A stretch of DNA of 64,000 bases from JACRBR01 sp964371355. Lineage in GTDB: Bacteria; Chloroflexota; Dehalococcoidia; DSTF01; JACRBR01. Under the pieces are notes generated by a model. That model was not told where the DNA came from. It did not search any database and was given only the letters and a program-made list of their open reading frames with translations. Positions 23,974 to 34,392 of the stretch are shown piece by piece. Each line of letters opens with the position of its first letter. Position 1 is the stretch's first letter. The DNA lies in assembly GCA_964371355.1 (NCBI GenBank), contig CAYJMG010000008.1, positions 61,968 to 125,967 on the forward strand. Reading direction: 5' to 3'. A program made the position numbers and the translations under genes.

Positions 23974-25914
23974 ATGGGAATCCTGGCAGGAAGCAGACGC
24001 CGGCGTTGGCGCTCCGAGCAGCAGGAGGCGCCGGATCCCAAGCGCGAGCTTCAACTCAAGCTCTGGTTGCTCCGTCTGGGTATCGTCGTCGCGTTCGCCG
24101 TGCTGACGGCGCAGCTTGCGCGGCTGCAGCTCCTGAACGGCGAGCAGTACCAGCGGCGCGCCGAGTTCAACCAGCTTCGGATCGAGCCCGTCATCCCGTC
24201 CCGTGGCCTCATCTACGACCGGAACGGCGTCCCCGTGGTCGAGAATGTCCCGGGCTTTTCCGCGGCAGTGATCGCGGCGGACGTCCCCAGGGATCGTCAG
24301 CTGGAGATCGTCGGCGCGCTAGAGCGCATGCTCGGCGCGCCTGCGCTCGAGACCTCACTGAAGATTGATGCGGCGCGGGCATCGAATGACCCCTTCACGC
24401 CACTCATCATCAAGGACGGCCTGAGCCGCGAGGACGCGTTCTATCTGCGCGAGCAGCTTGGCGAGTTGGCCGGCGTGCAGATTCTCGTCCAGCCGGTGCG
24501 TCACTACACGGGCGGACCAGAGATGTCGCATATCCTCGGATACACCGGCCGCATCGACGAGGCGGAGTATGGTGAGCTGAAGGACGCCGGATACGTCAAT
24601 AGCGACTTCCTTGGCAAGGCCGGGGTGGAGGCGGAGTACGAAGCGTATCTGCGCGGCTCCGTCGGCCAAAAGGAGATCGAGAAAGACGCCATAGGCCGCG
24701 AATTGCGCACGCTCGGCGAAACGCCGTCCGAACCGGGCTACGACCTCGTCCTCTCTGTCGACCTGGATCTCCAGAAGAAGGCAACGGAGTTGACGAGGGC
24801 GGCGGCGGGCGACAACCAGGCTGCCGTTGTCGTGATGGACGTCAACACCGGCGAGGTGCTCGCGCTCGTGTCGCTGCCCGAGTACGACGACAACATCTTC
24901 TCCGGCAAGACCGACGAAACACGCCTGGAGCAATACCTGAACGACGCGAGGAAGCCCCTCGTAAACCACGCGCTGGCCGAACAGTACGCGCCCGGCTCCA
25001 TCTTCAAACAGATCACGGGTTCGGCGGCCCTGGAGGAGGGCGTGGCAAGCCCCTCAACCACGATCACGAGCAACGGCTTCATTAATGTCCCCAACCAGTA
25101 CGATCCGTCCGTCATCTACACGTTCCGCGACTGGCGGGTGCTCGGTACGCTCGACTTCTACGGTGGCGTCGCGATGTCGTCCGACGTCTACTTCTACTAC
25201 CTCGCGGGCGGCTACCACGAATACGGCGAGAACTTCGATGGCCTCGGGGTCGATCGGCTTGCACGCTACGCCCGGCAGTTCGGGTTGGGGCGCAAGACGG
25301 GGATCGACATCGCGGGCGAAGCCGATGGCGTCGTCCCGGACCCTGCCTGGAAGGAGGAGACCTTCCCGGGCGACACGTGGGTCCTCGGTGACACGTACAA
25401 CATGGGTATCGGCCAGGGCTTCCTCGCGGTGACGCCCATTCAGATGGCCCGCGTGGTGACTGCCGTCGCGAACGGCGGCACGCTGCTGACGCCGCGCGTC
25501 GTGCGCGAGGTCCGCGACTCCCAGGGGCATGTGATCGTGCCGAATGAACCCAAGGTCGAGGGTTCGGTGGGGGTCAGCGACACCAACCTCGCGATCATGC
25601 GCGAGGCCATGCGCCAGGCCGTGCAGTGGGGGAGCGCGAACCCGGCGCAGTCGTCGTTTGTGTCCATCGCCGGGAAGACCGGAACGGCCGAGTTCGGCCA
25701 GCGCTTCGCCGATGGCTCGTACGAGACCCACGGCTGGTTCAGCGGTTTCGCCCCCGCCGACAACCCGCAGATCGCCATCACCGTCTTCCTCGAACGCGGT
25801 GTCGGTGCGACGCACGCGGCCCCGCTCGCCTCGAAGATTCTGGAGTACTACATGACCCGCGACCAGCAGCGTGTGGACTCGAGCACGGGTACGACGGGCG
25901 GTGCCGCACAATGA
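23974..25914 (+). CDS. mrdA: Penicillin-binding protein 2 (elongation transpeptidase)
   Basis: Class B PBP that cross-links side-wall peptidoglycan with RodA. 646 residues: cytoplasmic tail, one membrane segment (WLLRLGIVVAFAVLTAQLA), pedestal domain (SRGLIYDRNGVPVVENVPG) and transpeptidase motifs APGSIFK (SxxK), SSDVYFYY (SxD, the form seen in PBP2 proteins) and GKTGTAEF (KTG). It follows mreD after 54 bp and overlaps rodA by four bases. Confidence 0.96.
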   Translation: MGILAGSRRRRWRSEQQEAPDPKRELQLKLWLLRLGIVVAFAVLTAQLARLQLLNGEQYQRRAEFNQLRIEPVIPSRGLIYDRNGVPVVENVPGFSAAVIAADVPRDRQLEIVGALERMLGAPALETSLKIDAARASNDPFTPLIIKDGLSREDAFYLREQLGELAGVQILVQPVRHYTGGPEMSHILGYTGRIDEAEYGELKDAGYVNSDFLGKAGVEAEYEAYLRGSVGQKEIEKDAIGRELRTLGETPSEPGYDLVLSVDLDLQKKATELTRAAAGDNQAAVVVMDVNTGEVLALVSLPEYDDNIFSGKTDETRLEQYLNDARKPLVNHALAEQYAPGSIFKQITGSAALEEGVASPSTTITSNGFINVPNQYDPSVIYTFRDWRVLGTLDFYGGVAMSSDVYFYYLAGGYHEYGENFDGLGVDRLARYARQFGLGRKTGIDIAGEADGVVPDPAWKEETFPGDTWVLGDTYNMGIGQGFLAVTPIQMARVVTAVANGGTLLTPRVVREVRDSQGHVIVPNEPKVEGSVGVSDTNLAIMREAMRQAVQWGSANPAQSSFVSIAGKTGTAEFGQRFADGSYETHGWFSGFAPADNPQIAITVFLERGVGATHAAPLASKILEYYMTRDQQRVDSSTGTTGGAAQ

Positions 25915-27032
25915 ACCTGCGCAAGCTCCCCACGCGCGAGTTCGATCCACTTATGCTCCTGGCCGCGCTGGGTCTCGTCGCGTATGGCGCCGCCCTTATC
26001 TACAGCGGCAGCCTGACCAACTACGGGTCTCCATCGCAGGCGCTATCGCACCCTGTCTCCAGACAAGTCGCGTTCGGGGCGTTTGGCGCCGTCGTGATGC
26101 TCGCGGCGTCCCGCTTCGACTATCGCGTACTGGCCCCCTTGAGCCTCTCGATGTATCTCGTGTCGGTCGCCATGCTGGTGTACGTGCTTATCGCCGGGCA
26201 GAGCGAGTATGGATCCAGCAGGTGGATCACGGTTGGCGGTACGCAGATCCAGCCGTCGGAGATCGCAAAGGTCACCACGGTGATCCTTCTTGCCAAGTTC
26301 CTGGCGGATAACGAAGCGAACATGAAGTCGCTCGGCGTCTTTGCGACTTCATTCGCGATCGCGGCCGTGCCGGCGGTACTCGTCCTTGTCGAGCCGGACC
26401 TGGGCTCGTCGCTCGTGTTCGGGGTGCTGTGGTTCGTGATGGTGGTGGTCGCCGGCGCCACGACCCTGCACGTGGCGAGCGTCGTGGTGGCCGCGGTCAC
26501 GCTTGCGCCGCTCGCGATCTGGCAGCTTGCGCACGGCTACCAGGTGGACCGGTTCAAGGTGTGGATCGACCCTGAGAGCGATCCAACGGGGGCCGGATTC
26601 AACATAATCCAGGCCGAAGTGAGCGTCGGATCAGGTGGGTTATGGGGCAAGGGGTTCACCCACGGTTCGCAAACGCAGCTCGACTATCTCCGCACGCAGA
26701 CCACGGACTACGTCTTCAGCGTAGGCGCGGAGGAGCTTGGATTCGCCGGCGCGATGCTGCTGTTCGCGCTTTTCGTCGTCCTCCTCTTCCGCTGTGTCCG
26801 CGTTGCCGGCCGGGCCGACGACGCGTTTGGCCGGCTCATCGCCGTGGGTGTCGCGGCGTTCATCGTCTTCCAGGTGTTTGTGAACATCGGTGTGAACATT
26901 AGACTGTTGCCTGTGACGGGCGTCCCCCTTCCATTGGTGAGCCAGGGGGGGAGTTCGCTGATTACCATCCTGGCCGCCCTGGGTATTGTGCAGAGCATTC
27001 TTGGACATCGGCGAAGACGCGGACGAGCTTAG
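25911..27032 (+). CDS. rodA: Peptidoglycan polymerase RodA
   Basis: SEDS glycosyltransferase of the elongasome. About 373 residues from the ATG at 25911, which overlaps the mrdA stop (ATGA). QPSEIAKVTTVILLAKF, WIDPESDPTGAGFNI, GEELGF-like AEELGFAGAM and LPVTGVPLPLVSQGGSSL are SEDS motifs; the SQGGSS form and partner PBP2 mark it as RodA rather than FtsW. About ten membrane segments. Confidence 0.95.
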   Translation: MNLRKLPTREFDPLMLLAALGLVAYGAALIYSGSLTNYGSPSQALSHPVSRQVAFGAFGAVVMLAASRFDYRVLAPLSLSMYLVSVAMLVYVLIAGQSEYGSSRWITVGGTQIQPSEIAKVTTVILLAKFLADNEANMKSLGVFATSFAIAAVPAVLVLVEPDLGSSLVFGVLWFVMVVVAGATTLHVASVVVAAVTLAPLAIWQLAHGYQVDRFKVWIDPESDPTGAGFNIIQAEVSVGSGGLWGKGFTHGSQTQLDYLRTQTTDYVFSVGAEELGFAGAMLLFALFVVLLFRCVRVAGRADDAFGRLIAVGVAAFIVFQVFVNIGVNIRLLPVTGVPLPLVSQGGSSLITILAALGIVQSILGHRRRRGRA

Positions 27033-28017
27033 CACCGAACGTCGCGGCGGATTCTTTTCCAGCCGCTTGTTCGCCTTCGTCCGGATCGCAGCCAGCCTGG
27101 CGATTGTCGCCGGCCTCGTCATCAAGCTTTCACCGCGCGAACTCTCCTCGACCTTTCGCGAGGTCGATGTGGCGCTGCTGGTTGCTGTCGCCGGGCTCAT
27201 GGCACTCGTCCAGGGGCTCGTCGTGGTGAAGTGGTCGGTGCTGCTTCGCGCGCGCGATGTACGGCCGTCCTCGATGCAGGTCGTGCGCGCGTACTGTGTC
27301 GGCAACCTCCTCAGCACGGTGCTCCCGACGGCGGTTGGCGGCGACGTGTACCGGGTGTTCCGCGTGCAGCGCGAGGCGGGGGCGCGCGCCGCGGACGTTA
27401 CGATGAGCGTGCTGTACGAGCGGGCCACCGGATACGCCGCGATGACGTGCCTGGGTGCGCTGGGGGCGGCGTTCTACTACGGCAACGTGGCGATTGGGTT
27501 CCTGACGGTCGTGGGTGGCGCGGCCGGGGCGCTTGCGCTTGCATTCGTGCTGCCACGCTTTCCCTTCCCCGCCGTCTCGGATGACCACTTCCTCCGCAAT
27601 CTCCTCGCGCACCGGCGCGAACTGATGGCGGTCTACCAGATGGCCGTGTTCTCCCTGCTCATCCAGGCTCTCTACATTTCGAGCATCGCGCTGACCGGAC
27701 GCGCCTTTGGCGCCGACGTCTCGTGGTGGTACTGGGCGTTCGCGACCTGGGTCGTTGCGATGGCGCTTCTTCTCCCGATTACACTCGGTGGGCTCGGTGT
27801 GCGTGAATCGAGCCTCTCCGCTCTCATCAAGCATGCTGGCGGGACCGCGGCGCAGGGCGCATCCACCGGCTTCGCGCTGGGTGTGCTTCTGGTAGCGGTC
27901 AATGGGCTCGGCCTTCTCGCCGTTGAGGCGCTGGAGCGCAGTGGATTCGGCGTGGCCCCCGAGCGGCCGGCGCCGTCCAAAGCGGATCGCGAATCCGCGC
28001 GCGCCGAGCGCGTCTGA
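27001..28017 (+). CDS. YbhN/UPF0104 flippase-like membrane protein
   Basis: About 338 residues with roughly eight membrane segments and the lysylphosphatidylglycerol-synthase transmembrane signature: LLSTVLPTAVGGDVYRVFRV near 105 and LPITLGGLGVRESSL near 260. Such proteins are proposed lipid-linked sugar or phospholipid transporters; no catalytic domain is attached. Starts are TTG (26986 or 27001), overlapping the end of rodA, so it is coupled to the elongation operon. That position hints at handling a wall-related lipid, which is inference. Confidence 0.8.
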   Translation: MDIGEDADELSTERRGGFFSSRLFAFVRIAASLAIVAGLVIKLSPRELSSTFREVDVALLVAVAGLMALVQGLVVVKWSVLLRARDVRPSSMQVVRAYCVGNLLSTVLPTAVGGDVYRVFRVQREAGARAADVTMSVLYERATGYAAMTCLGALGAAFYYGNVAIGFLTVVGGAAGALALAFVLPRFPFPAVSDDHFLRNLLAHRRELMAVYQMAVFSLLIQALYISSIALTGRAFGADVSWWYWAFATWVVAMALLLPITLGGLGVRESSLSALIKHAGGTAAQGASTGFALGVLLVAVNGLGLLAVEALERSGFGVAPERPAPSKADRESARAERV

Positions 28018-28062
28018 ACCGCTAGCGGTGATACCGCGTGGAAGCCCTGTCGCGGATCGACG

Positions 28063-31000
28063 CTACGGCGCGTTGAGCCGGGACAGGGCAGCTTCTGCGA
28101 GGGCCGCCGGTTCTCCGGGTGACGCCTCGACGCCGGCGCTGGCGAACACGTACGTCACTCGGTGCGCTTGCCGGCCGGTGGCCGCCTCGATGCCGGCCAC
28201 GTAGAGCCCTGCCTGCAGCCGATACTGTGACAAGCGCTCCTCCACGCCGGCCGCGGGGATGTCGTCGGTCTTCCAGTCGACGATCTCGATCCCGTCCTCC
28301 GTTTCCAGCACGAGGTCCACGAATCCCTCGATGATGGTGTCTCCAACGCGTGCGGCAAATGGCACCTCCCGGAGGGCGCGCCGGGCGAGCCGCGCGCGCC
28401 GGGCGGCAACGGAATCGAGCGCGGCCCGCGCAAGTCTCGCGACGTCGGCGGCCCGTTGCGGTATCGCCTCAGCCACGGCCTGCGCTCGAGAGGCTGCCTC
28501 GATTTCTTCACGCATGGCGTCGAGACGCACACTCTGGATCGTCGCGTGTACGGCGCGGCCCAGGCTCGTGGCGCCGCGGCCACGCTTCCAGGGTTCGCTC
28601 TCGTCCTCGCGCGCCTCCCGGTCGCTGCCCGCCCTGCCCAGCGACGTCGCGCTTTCGTATCGGGTCGTGCGTGCCGACTGGACCAGCGTTTCCCTGGCGG
28701 CTGCGAATTCCTCATCCGTGGCGGAGTCCGGCGGTTCCACCCGCAGGTCCGTGAACGGCCGCCTCTGCGCCGCGGGCGCTGCGGTCGCCTCAGGCAGGAC
28801 CGTCACGTCTTCAGCGGCGCCTGCGTCCATCAGCTTTCGCGCTGCGGAGTTCGCCCGTTGGTGGTAGAGGGACACGATGAGATGATCGCGAGCGCGGGTC
28901 GCGGCCACGTAGAGGAGCCGCGTGAACTCCGCCTGGGTGTGCTTCTGTTCCGTCGCATGGATGCGGGCGACGTCTCCGGCCTCGCAGACGTTGTTGCGGG
29001 TCTTCGCGCCGATGCGTACGGCGACGTGACCGTCGGCACGGTCCGCCACGAACACGGGGTATCGGTTCGACGGCGACCAACTCAGCCCCGCCATAAAGAC
29101 GATCGGGAACTCCAACCCCTTCGCACCGTGGACCGTGAGGATCCGCACGGCGTCCTCATCGTCGTCGAGGCCGGCGCCCTCCATGTCCAGGCCGGCGCTG
29201 TCCGTCCTCCGTTCCATCCACGCCACGAAGGCGCGCAGGCTCTCGGGTCGCGCCGCCTCGAACTTTCGCGCCTGTTCGACGACGAACCGCATCCGCCGGA
29301 AGCTGTCCCGGTCGGCCTGCACGAGGATGCCGGCCTCGTCCAACCCGCGCTCGGCGACGAACTGTTCGACCAGCGATGCCAGTGACCCGTCGTGGCGATG
29401 CCCGTGATAACGGGCCAGCGTGCGGAGTCCCTCCGCGACGGGCCCTTGCCGGTCGTCCAGATCCGGCGCGTGGTAGTTGAATCGCCCTCCATCGAGCCGG
29501 AACCGGGTCAGTTCTACGTCCGAACATCCGAAGGCGGCGCTTCGCAGGGCGCCGACCACGGCCACGCCGTCGGCGGGATCGTCGATCGCTGCGAGGCAGT
29601 TGATGAGATCCCGGACCTCCTGGGTTTGGTAGATCAGGCTGCCCCCTTCCACGCGGTACGGGACGCAACCATCCTGCAGCGCTCGTTCCAGCGCGGTCAG
29701 TCCGGCGCGCGTGGGGATGAGGATCGCCATGTCACGGAAGGTGGCCGGGCGCGCCTGCCCGGTGGTGCGGTCCTCGACCTCCCACTCCTTGCGCACCGTC
29801 ATACACGTCGCCACGATCGCCCGCGCTTCGGTCTGGCGCATGTCGCGCGCCGGAGCGCTTGTGACTCCGCCGATTGTGGCGACGCCCGGACCCTCGAGCG
29901 CGCGCCGCCGGTCGGCGTGAATGGGCCGGTACCGAGGCTGGATCTCCGGCCGTCCCCCCTCGCCGATGAGGCGCCCGAACACCCTGTTCACCCAGTCGAC
30001 GATCTCCGGGCGAGAGCGGTGGTTGAGGCCCAGTGTGAGGAAGCGTCCCCCCTCAGCCTCCACCCGCCCGCGCGTCTGTTCGTACACGGCCATGTCCGCC
30101 CGCCGAAACCGGTAGATCGACTGCTTTGGGTCCCCGACGACGAACAGCCGCCCGGGTTCCATGCGCGAGGTATCAGGGTCGATCGCGAACGCCAGTGCGA
30201 TCTCCACCTGTAGCGGATCCGTATCCTGGAACTCGTCGATCAGCAGGACGTCGTACCGCTCGCGAAGAGCTTGCTGCGCGCGTGGTGACCGCAGGAGGTC
30301 CCGCGGTCCCAGGATGAGATCGTCGAACACCAACGTGCCCTCGCGCCGGCGGTTGGCGGTGTCCTCCTCGACGAACCGGGCGATGCACGGCAAGACGCCC
30401 ATGAGCGCGTCTGTGCGACAAGCCTCCAGGGTCTCCGTGAGCTGCGTCCGAACTCGTTCGAGGCTACTCCGGACGTCGTCGAGGTAGGTTCCCCATGCCT
30501 GTCTGTTGCTTATCTGCCTGATCTCGCCGGCGATCTCTGCCACGCCACCGGCCAACACGGTCTCGTGCTCGTCGCCGGCGCGGGCGATGCGCCGCGCCAG
30601 TGACAGGATCGCCTCCGCCCGCCGTCGCAGCTTGTCGCCCGGTGGAGCAACTTCAAGCGGCAGGGCGGCCAGGGACTCCACGAAGGCCTGAATATCCGGC
30701 CACACCACGGCCTTCCGATCGCCGAGAGCGCCCATCAGTTCCGGCGCCAGGCCCGGCAGGCGCCCCAGCTCGACCGCGAGCATCTGCAGTGATTGCGTGT
30801 TCAGCCCCAGACCCAAGAGCCGGTCGGTCGCCCCGCTCGCCGTGGCTTCGGCGCCGAGACTTGCGAGGTATGACCGCCAGCGCTCTTCGAACCGGCGCTC
30901 GGCGAGGATCTCGTCCTGAACGTCGAAGGCCGGATCCGTACGGGCTTCGGCCGAGAACCGTCTCATCAGCGATAGCCCGAACGCATGGATCGTCGAGATC

Positions 31001-31302
31001 TGCGCCCGGTCGAGGGACTCCAGTGCTCGTTCCGTGGCCTCCTCCGCCACTCCTTCGACAAGCATCTGCTCCAGTGCGCCCCGCACGCGGTCCTTGAGTT
31101 CGGCAGCCGCCTTCTCGGTAAACGTGATCGCAACGATCCGGTCGATCGGTGTCCCGGCCGCCACGAGCGCGGCGATCCGGTCGACGAGCGCGCTCGTCTT
31201 GCCGGTACCCGCGCCTGCTTCCACGAACAGCGACTCGCCAAGGTCCGCACGTATGATGCGGCGCGCGTCCTGATACTCGAGCCGGAATCGCTCGTCGCTC
31301 AC
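28063..31302 (-). CDS. addA: AddA-like ATP-dependent helicase/nuclease
   Basis: UvrD-type helicase fused to a RecB nuclease domain, for processing double-strand ends before RecA loading. 1079 residues: Walker A EAGAGTGKTSALV (about 28), TFTEKAAAELKDRV, LLIDEFQDTDPLQ, VVGDPKQSIYRFRRAD, LNHRSRPEIVDWV, LTVHGAKGLEFPIVFMAGL and RLLYVAATRARDHLIV, then a C-terminal PD-(D/E)xK nuclease (GFVDLVLETEDGIEIVDWKT). GTG start at 31302, after GAGGAAGT, overlaps the addB stop. It converges on the YbhN-like gene. Confidence 0.9.
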   Translation of the reverse strand: MSDERFRLEYQDARRIIRADLGESLFVEAGAGTGKTSALVDRIAALVAAGTPIDRIVAITFTEKAAAELKDRVRGALEQMLVEGVAEEATERALESLDRAQISTIHAFGLSLMRRFSAEARTDPAFDVQDEILAERRFEERWRSYLASLGAEATASGATDRLLGLGLNTQSLQMLAVELGRLPGLAPELMGALGDRKAVVWPDIQAFVESLAALPLEVAPPGDKLRRRAEAILSLARRIARAGDEHETVLAGGVAEIAGEIRQISNRQAWGTYLDDVRSSLERVRTQLTETLEACRTDALMGVLPCIARFVEEDTANRRREGTLVFDDLILGPRDLLRSPRAQQALRERYDVLLIDEFQDTDPLQVEIALAFAIDPDTSRMEPGRLFVVGDPKQSIYRFRRADMAVYEQTRGRVEAEGGRFLTLGLNHRSRPEIVDWVNRVFGRLIGEGGRPEIQPRYRPIHADRRRALEGPGVATIGGVTSAPARDMRQTEARAIVATCMTVRKEWEVEDRTTGQARPATFRDMAILIPTRAGLTALERALQDGCVPYRVEGGSLIYQTQEVRDLINCLAAIDDPADGVAVVGALRSAAFGCSDVELTRFRLDGGRFNYHAPDLDDRQGPVAEGLRTLARYHGHRHDGSLASLVEQFVAERGLDEAGILVQADRDSFRRMRFVVEQARKFEAARPESLRAFVAWMERRTDSAGLDMEGAGLDDDEDAVRILTVHGAKGLEFPIVFMAGLSWSPSNRYPVFVADRADGHVAVRIGAKTRNNVCEAGDVARIHATEQKHTQAEFTRLLYVAATRARDHLIVSLYHQRANSAARKLMDAGAAEDVTVLPEATAAPAAQRRPFTDLRVEPPDSATDEEFAAARETLVQSARTTRYESATSLGRAGSDREAREDESEPWKRGRGATSLGRAVHATIQSVRLDAMREEIEAASRAQAVAEAIPQRAADVARLARAALDSVAARRARLARRALREVPFAARVGDTIIEGFVDLVLETEDGIEIVDWKTDDIPAAGVEERLSQYRLQAGLYVAGIEAATGRQAHRVTYVFASAGVEASPGEPAALAEAALSRLNAP

Positions 31303-34250
31303 ACTTCCTCCGTCGCCGCCCTGGCGACCACCAGCCAGTGATCGAGCGCGGGATCGTCCGCCATGTCAGAGAAGGCGTCATCCCGGCGCCGTGGGCAGAT
31401 CCAATCGAAGTCGCAGTACCGGCAGTTGGAGAAGCGGCCGAAGAATTCGTCGTACTCGCCCGGCACCGCGGGAAACGCACCCGCGCCGATCCCTTCGACG
31501 ACCGCGTCCACGGTCGATCGAAAGCGCCCGCGGCGCTCCGGCGTGTCCTTGTACTCCAGGCGCTCGAATAACCCTCGCCGCGAGATGAACCAGTAGAACG
31601 CGGTAGCGTCTTCGGCGTCCGGAACGGCGAGGAGGTATGCGGGGAGTTGTAGCTTCGTACCACCCAACAAGGGGTCCGCCTCGAAGCCCTTGTAGTCGTC
31701 CTTGCTGCCCGTCTTGTAGTCGATGACCCACGCCTGGCGCCCGTCGGCCGATCGGTCGATACGATCAACGATCCCGCGAAGCTGGAGTCCTGACACGACC
31801 GTGTCCGGGATCGGTACCTCGAACGCGGCCGGCACGGCGCCAGAGTCGAGGCGGAACGCGCTGTCCGCTTCCAGGAACTCGGTCAGATCCGCCCGCAGCG
31901 TCCGGCGCTCGTGGCTCGCGAATAGATTCAGCCCACGCATCCCACGCGCTTCCGCCGCCGCAAGCTGCTCATCCAGGATTCCCAGCAGCGTCTCGCGGTC
32001 CGCGTCAGCCCATGCCTCCCCGGCCGCCGGCCGCCCTCGGGCGCGTTGGTCGCGAAAGAACGTCTCCAGCGTCTTGTGGACGAGCGTCCCCCGGGTCGCC
32101 GCGTCCATGAGGTCGCGCTCTTCCGGCTCTTCTACACCGCGCAGCCCCAGGATCGACCTGCCGAAGTACCTGAACCCGCACGCGCAGTAGTTCTCCAGCG
32201 ATGTCGGAGACACGGTCCCGCGCACGGCGAGCGGCCGTTCCACGGCCACGTCTGCCACGTTCCCGTCCCACGCCGAAAACGCCGAGCCGGCTCGAGCGCG
32301 GGCCATCGCCACGACGCGCCATCGCCGGTGCGCCGGCGTTATCTGCTTCCCCTGCTGGCGCAGCAGGACCGCTTCCCGAAGGTGGATCTCGCCGATGTCG
32401 ACCGGGGTGCCCTGGAGCCTGAGTGAGAGCGGCGACGAGCCGCGCCGCAGCCACGGCGTCTCCGCGTGCGTGCGCAGCAGGCTCCCGTTCCGCACCCTGT
32501 CGTCCAGCGTCCGCGCCGCGGCCACCATCCGTGGCGCCGGATAGTGTTCCCGCGAGCCCGCCGCCTCGTACAACGGTGCGCACCACGTGAGCACCTCGGA
32601 GGCGCTCGCGACCGCGCATTCCGCGGCCCGCTCCGCGCGCTGGCTGCGCAGCGCCAGGTCCTCGATGTAGGGGTGCGACTCGCGAAGCCGCGTCCACGTG
32701 CCGTCGTCGACGAGAGGCTCCTCGCCCGGGCGCTGCGGGAACGCACCTTCGCGCGCGCCGCACAGGATGACCCGGCGGAATCGCATGCCATCCACCATCC
32801 GGTAGTCGGCGATGAGCACGCCTTCTCCAAGCCTGCGCTGGCTGATGTGCGCGACCTCCAGGTTCGCGCGAAGCGCCACCGCGAAGGTCTCCAACGTGAA
32901 GGTGCCTCCTACTGCGGCGATCGTGCCCAACTGGTCGACTTCGGCGATCACTTCCTCGATGCCGGTGGCCCCCGGGTCGAAGTAGTCGTGCAGGATCGCC
33001 CGCAGCTCGCGGCAGAAATTGTCGGCCGCCTGCGGGACGCGCAGCCGCTCTAGCCGTGCGCCCAGCTCCTCGACGACAGCTCCCAGCAGGCGTCCGTCCT
33101 GGGCATCCATCTCGATCAGCCGCCGCCGCGCTTCGTCCTCCCGCGCGTCGGGGTCCGCCAGGTCCGCCTCGCGCTCGGCGACGAACAACTGAAGGCCGGA
33201 CTGCCAGCGCGTGAGGCCATGCGTGACCCTGGCTGCGCGCGAGATCCGGTCCCACGCCGACTCGTTCGCGCGCACGCGTTCGCCACCGCCTCCCGGAAGC
33301 GTCCCTCGCAGTGGCGCGATGCCCAGCGCGTCCATCGTGGCGGCGCGCGAGTAGTCGGTGCCGGGCAGTTCGATCAGCCCGAGCAGGCCCCTTCCCGCGG
33401 CTGTTTCCAGCAATGACCTGCCGGGCAGTGACGCCGCCGGTACGCCGGCCTGCTCGAACACCTCCTGCAGCATGCCGGCGTATGCCGGTTCCGCGCCGTG
33501 GAGCACTGCGATGTCATCGAGCGGGATCCCCTCTCCTAAAGCGCGCACGACTTCTCGCACCACCTCACGCACTTCGCTTGCGGCGTCCGGCGCGAGCACG
33601 AAGCGCTGCGTCGGCGCGGTCTTTGTCTCGCCCACGGTTGTGCACGTCGTCGTGGCGGCGATCGCGTCCACCAGGCGAGATGCCCCCGCTGACTGCACGG
33701 CCGACGAGAAGACCAAGACCTGTCCCAGTTCGGTCAGGAAACCCGCCCGTCTGCCGGCGACAGCGTCGGCCGCCGCGTCCAGCAGGTCTTCGCGGTCGTA
33801 GAAGGCAGCGGTGGCCGTGCGAAACACACCGTACAGCCGCAGTATCTCGCCGAAATGACCGGCCCATTCGCCCGCCACGTCCTCTGGTGTGCGAATCCCG
33901 CCGCGCCTCAGGCGGGCGAAGATCTGCCGCAGCACGCGCGCGTAGCCGGGAAAGTCCCGCACAGAGGAAAGCTCGTCCCGCGTCTCGCGCGCGATCTGGC
34001 CGGCCAGATAGTCGCCGATGGGTCGCGCGAGCGGCGCCCGCCCGGAAGCCGCCAGGTCAGCCGCGGCCAGCAGTTCCGCGATCCGCGCCAGCGGCTCGAA
34101 CCGCACGCCCGCAAAGGCGCCGCGCCCGGCCAGCCGCCGCCGCAGCTGCAGGGCAGCGGCGTGCGAAGGCGCGATCACGGTGACCGGCTTGAGTGGATCG
34201 TCCGCTCGCTCGGCGGCAATCTGGTCCAGCGCCGCCTCGGCGTCTGGCAT
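31299..34250 (-). CDS. addB: AddB-like nuclease/helicase-fold subunit
   Basis: Second subunit of an AddAB-type exonuclease. About 983 residues. It has a helicase-like fold (RRVILCGAREGAFPQRPGEE) but no Walker A near its start (VTVIAPSHAAALQLRRRL), so its N-terminal motor is probably inactive. The C-terminal nuclease has RGTLVHKTLETFF, GIVDRID and WVIDYKTGS, flanked by cysteines (NYCACGFRYF and NCRYCDFDWICP) that in AddB hold an iron-sulfur staple. ATG at 34250 follows GGGAGGA. Coupled to addA by a 4-bp overlap. Confidence 0.85.
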   Translation of the reverse strand: MPDAEAALDQIAAERADDPLKPVTVIAPSHAAALQLRRRLAGRGAFAGVRFEPLARIAELLAAADLAASGRAPLARPIGDYLAGQIARETRDELSSVRDFPGYARVLRQIFARLRRGGIRTPEDVAGEWAGHFGEILRLYGVFRTATAAFYDREDLLDAAADAVAGRRAGFLTELGQVLVFSSAVQSAGASRLVDAIAATTTCTTVGETKTAPTQRFVLAPDAASEVREVVREVVRALGEGIPLDDIAVLHGAEPAYAGMLQEVFEQAGVPAASLPGRSLLETAAGRGLLGLIELPGTDYSRAATMDALGIAPLRGTLPGGGGERVRANESAWDRISRAARVTHGLTRWQSGLQLFVAEREADLADPDAREDEARRRLIEMDAQDGRLLGAVVEELGARLERLRVPQAADNFCRELRAILHDYFDPGATGIEEVIAEVDQLGTIAAVGGTFTLETFAVALRANLEVAHISQRRLGEGVLIADYRMVDGMRFRRVILCGAREGAFPQRPGEEPLVDDGTWTRLRESHPYIEDLALRSQRAERAAECAVASASEVLTWCAPLYEAAGSREHYPAPRMVAAARTLDDRVRNGSLLRTHAETPWLRRGSSPLSLRLQGTPVDIGEIHLREAVLLRQQGKQITPAHRRWRVVAMARARAGSAFSAWDGNVADVAVERPLAVRGTVSPTSLENYCACGFRYFGRSILGLRGVEEPEERDLMDAATRGTLVHKTLETFFRDQRARGRPAAGEAWADADRETLLGILDEQLAAAEARGMRGLNLFASHERRTLRADLTEFLEADSAFRLDSGAVPAAFEVPIPDTVVSGLQLRGIVDRIDRSADGRQAWVIDYKTGSKDDYKGFEADPLLGGTKLQLPAYLLAVPDAEDATAFYWFISRRGLFERLEYKDTPERRGRFRSTVDAVVEGIGAGAFPAVPGEYDEFFGRFSNCRYCDFDWICPRRRDDAFSDMADDPALDHWLVVARAATEEV

Positions 34251-34392
34251 GCGGGTCCTCCCGATGCCTACTGTACCCCGCATGCGCGACAATCGCTGTG
34301 CCCACGCAGCGGTCGCGCCAGCGGCCGGGCGCGGATGGTCGGAGAAGCTGCCGCGACACCCGCGAGCCAGCCCGACACGGCCGCGCGGCCGC

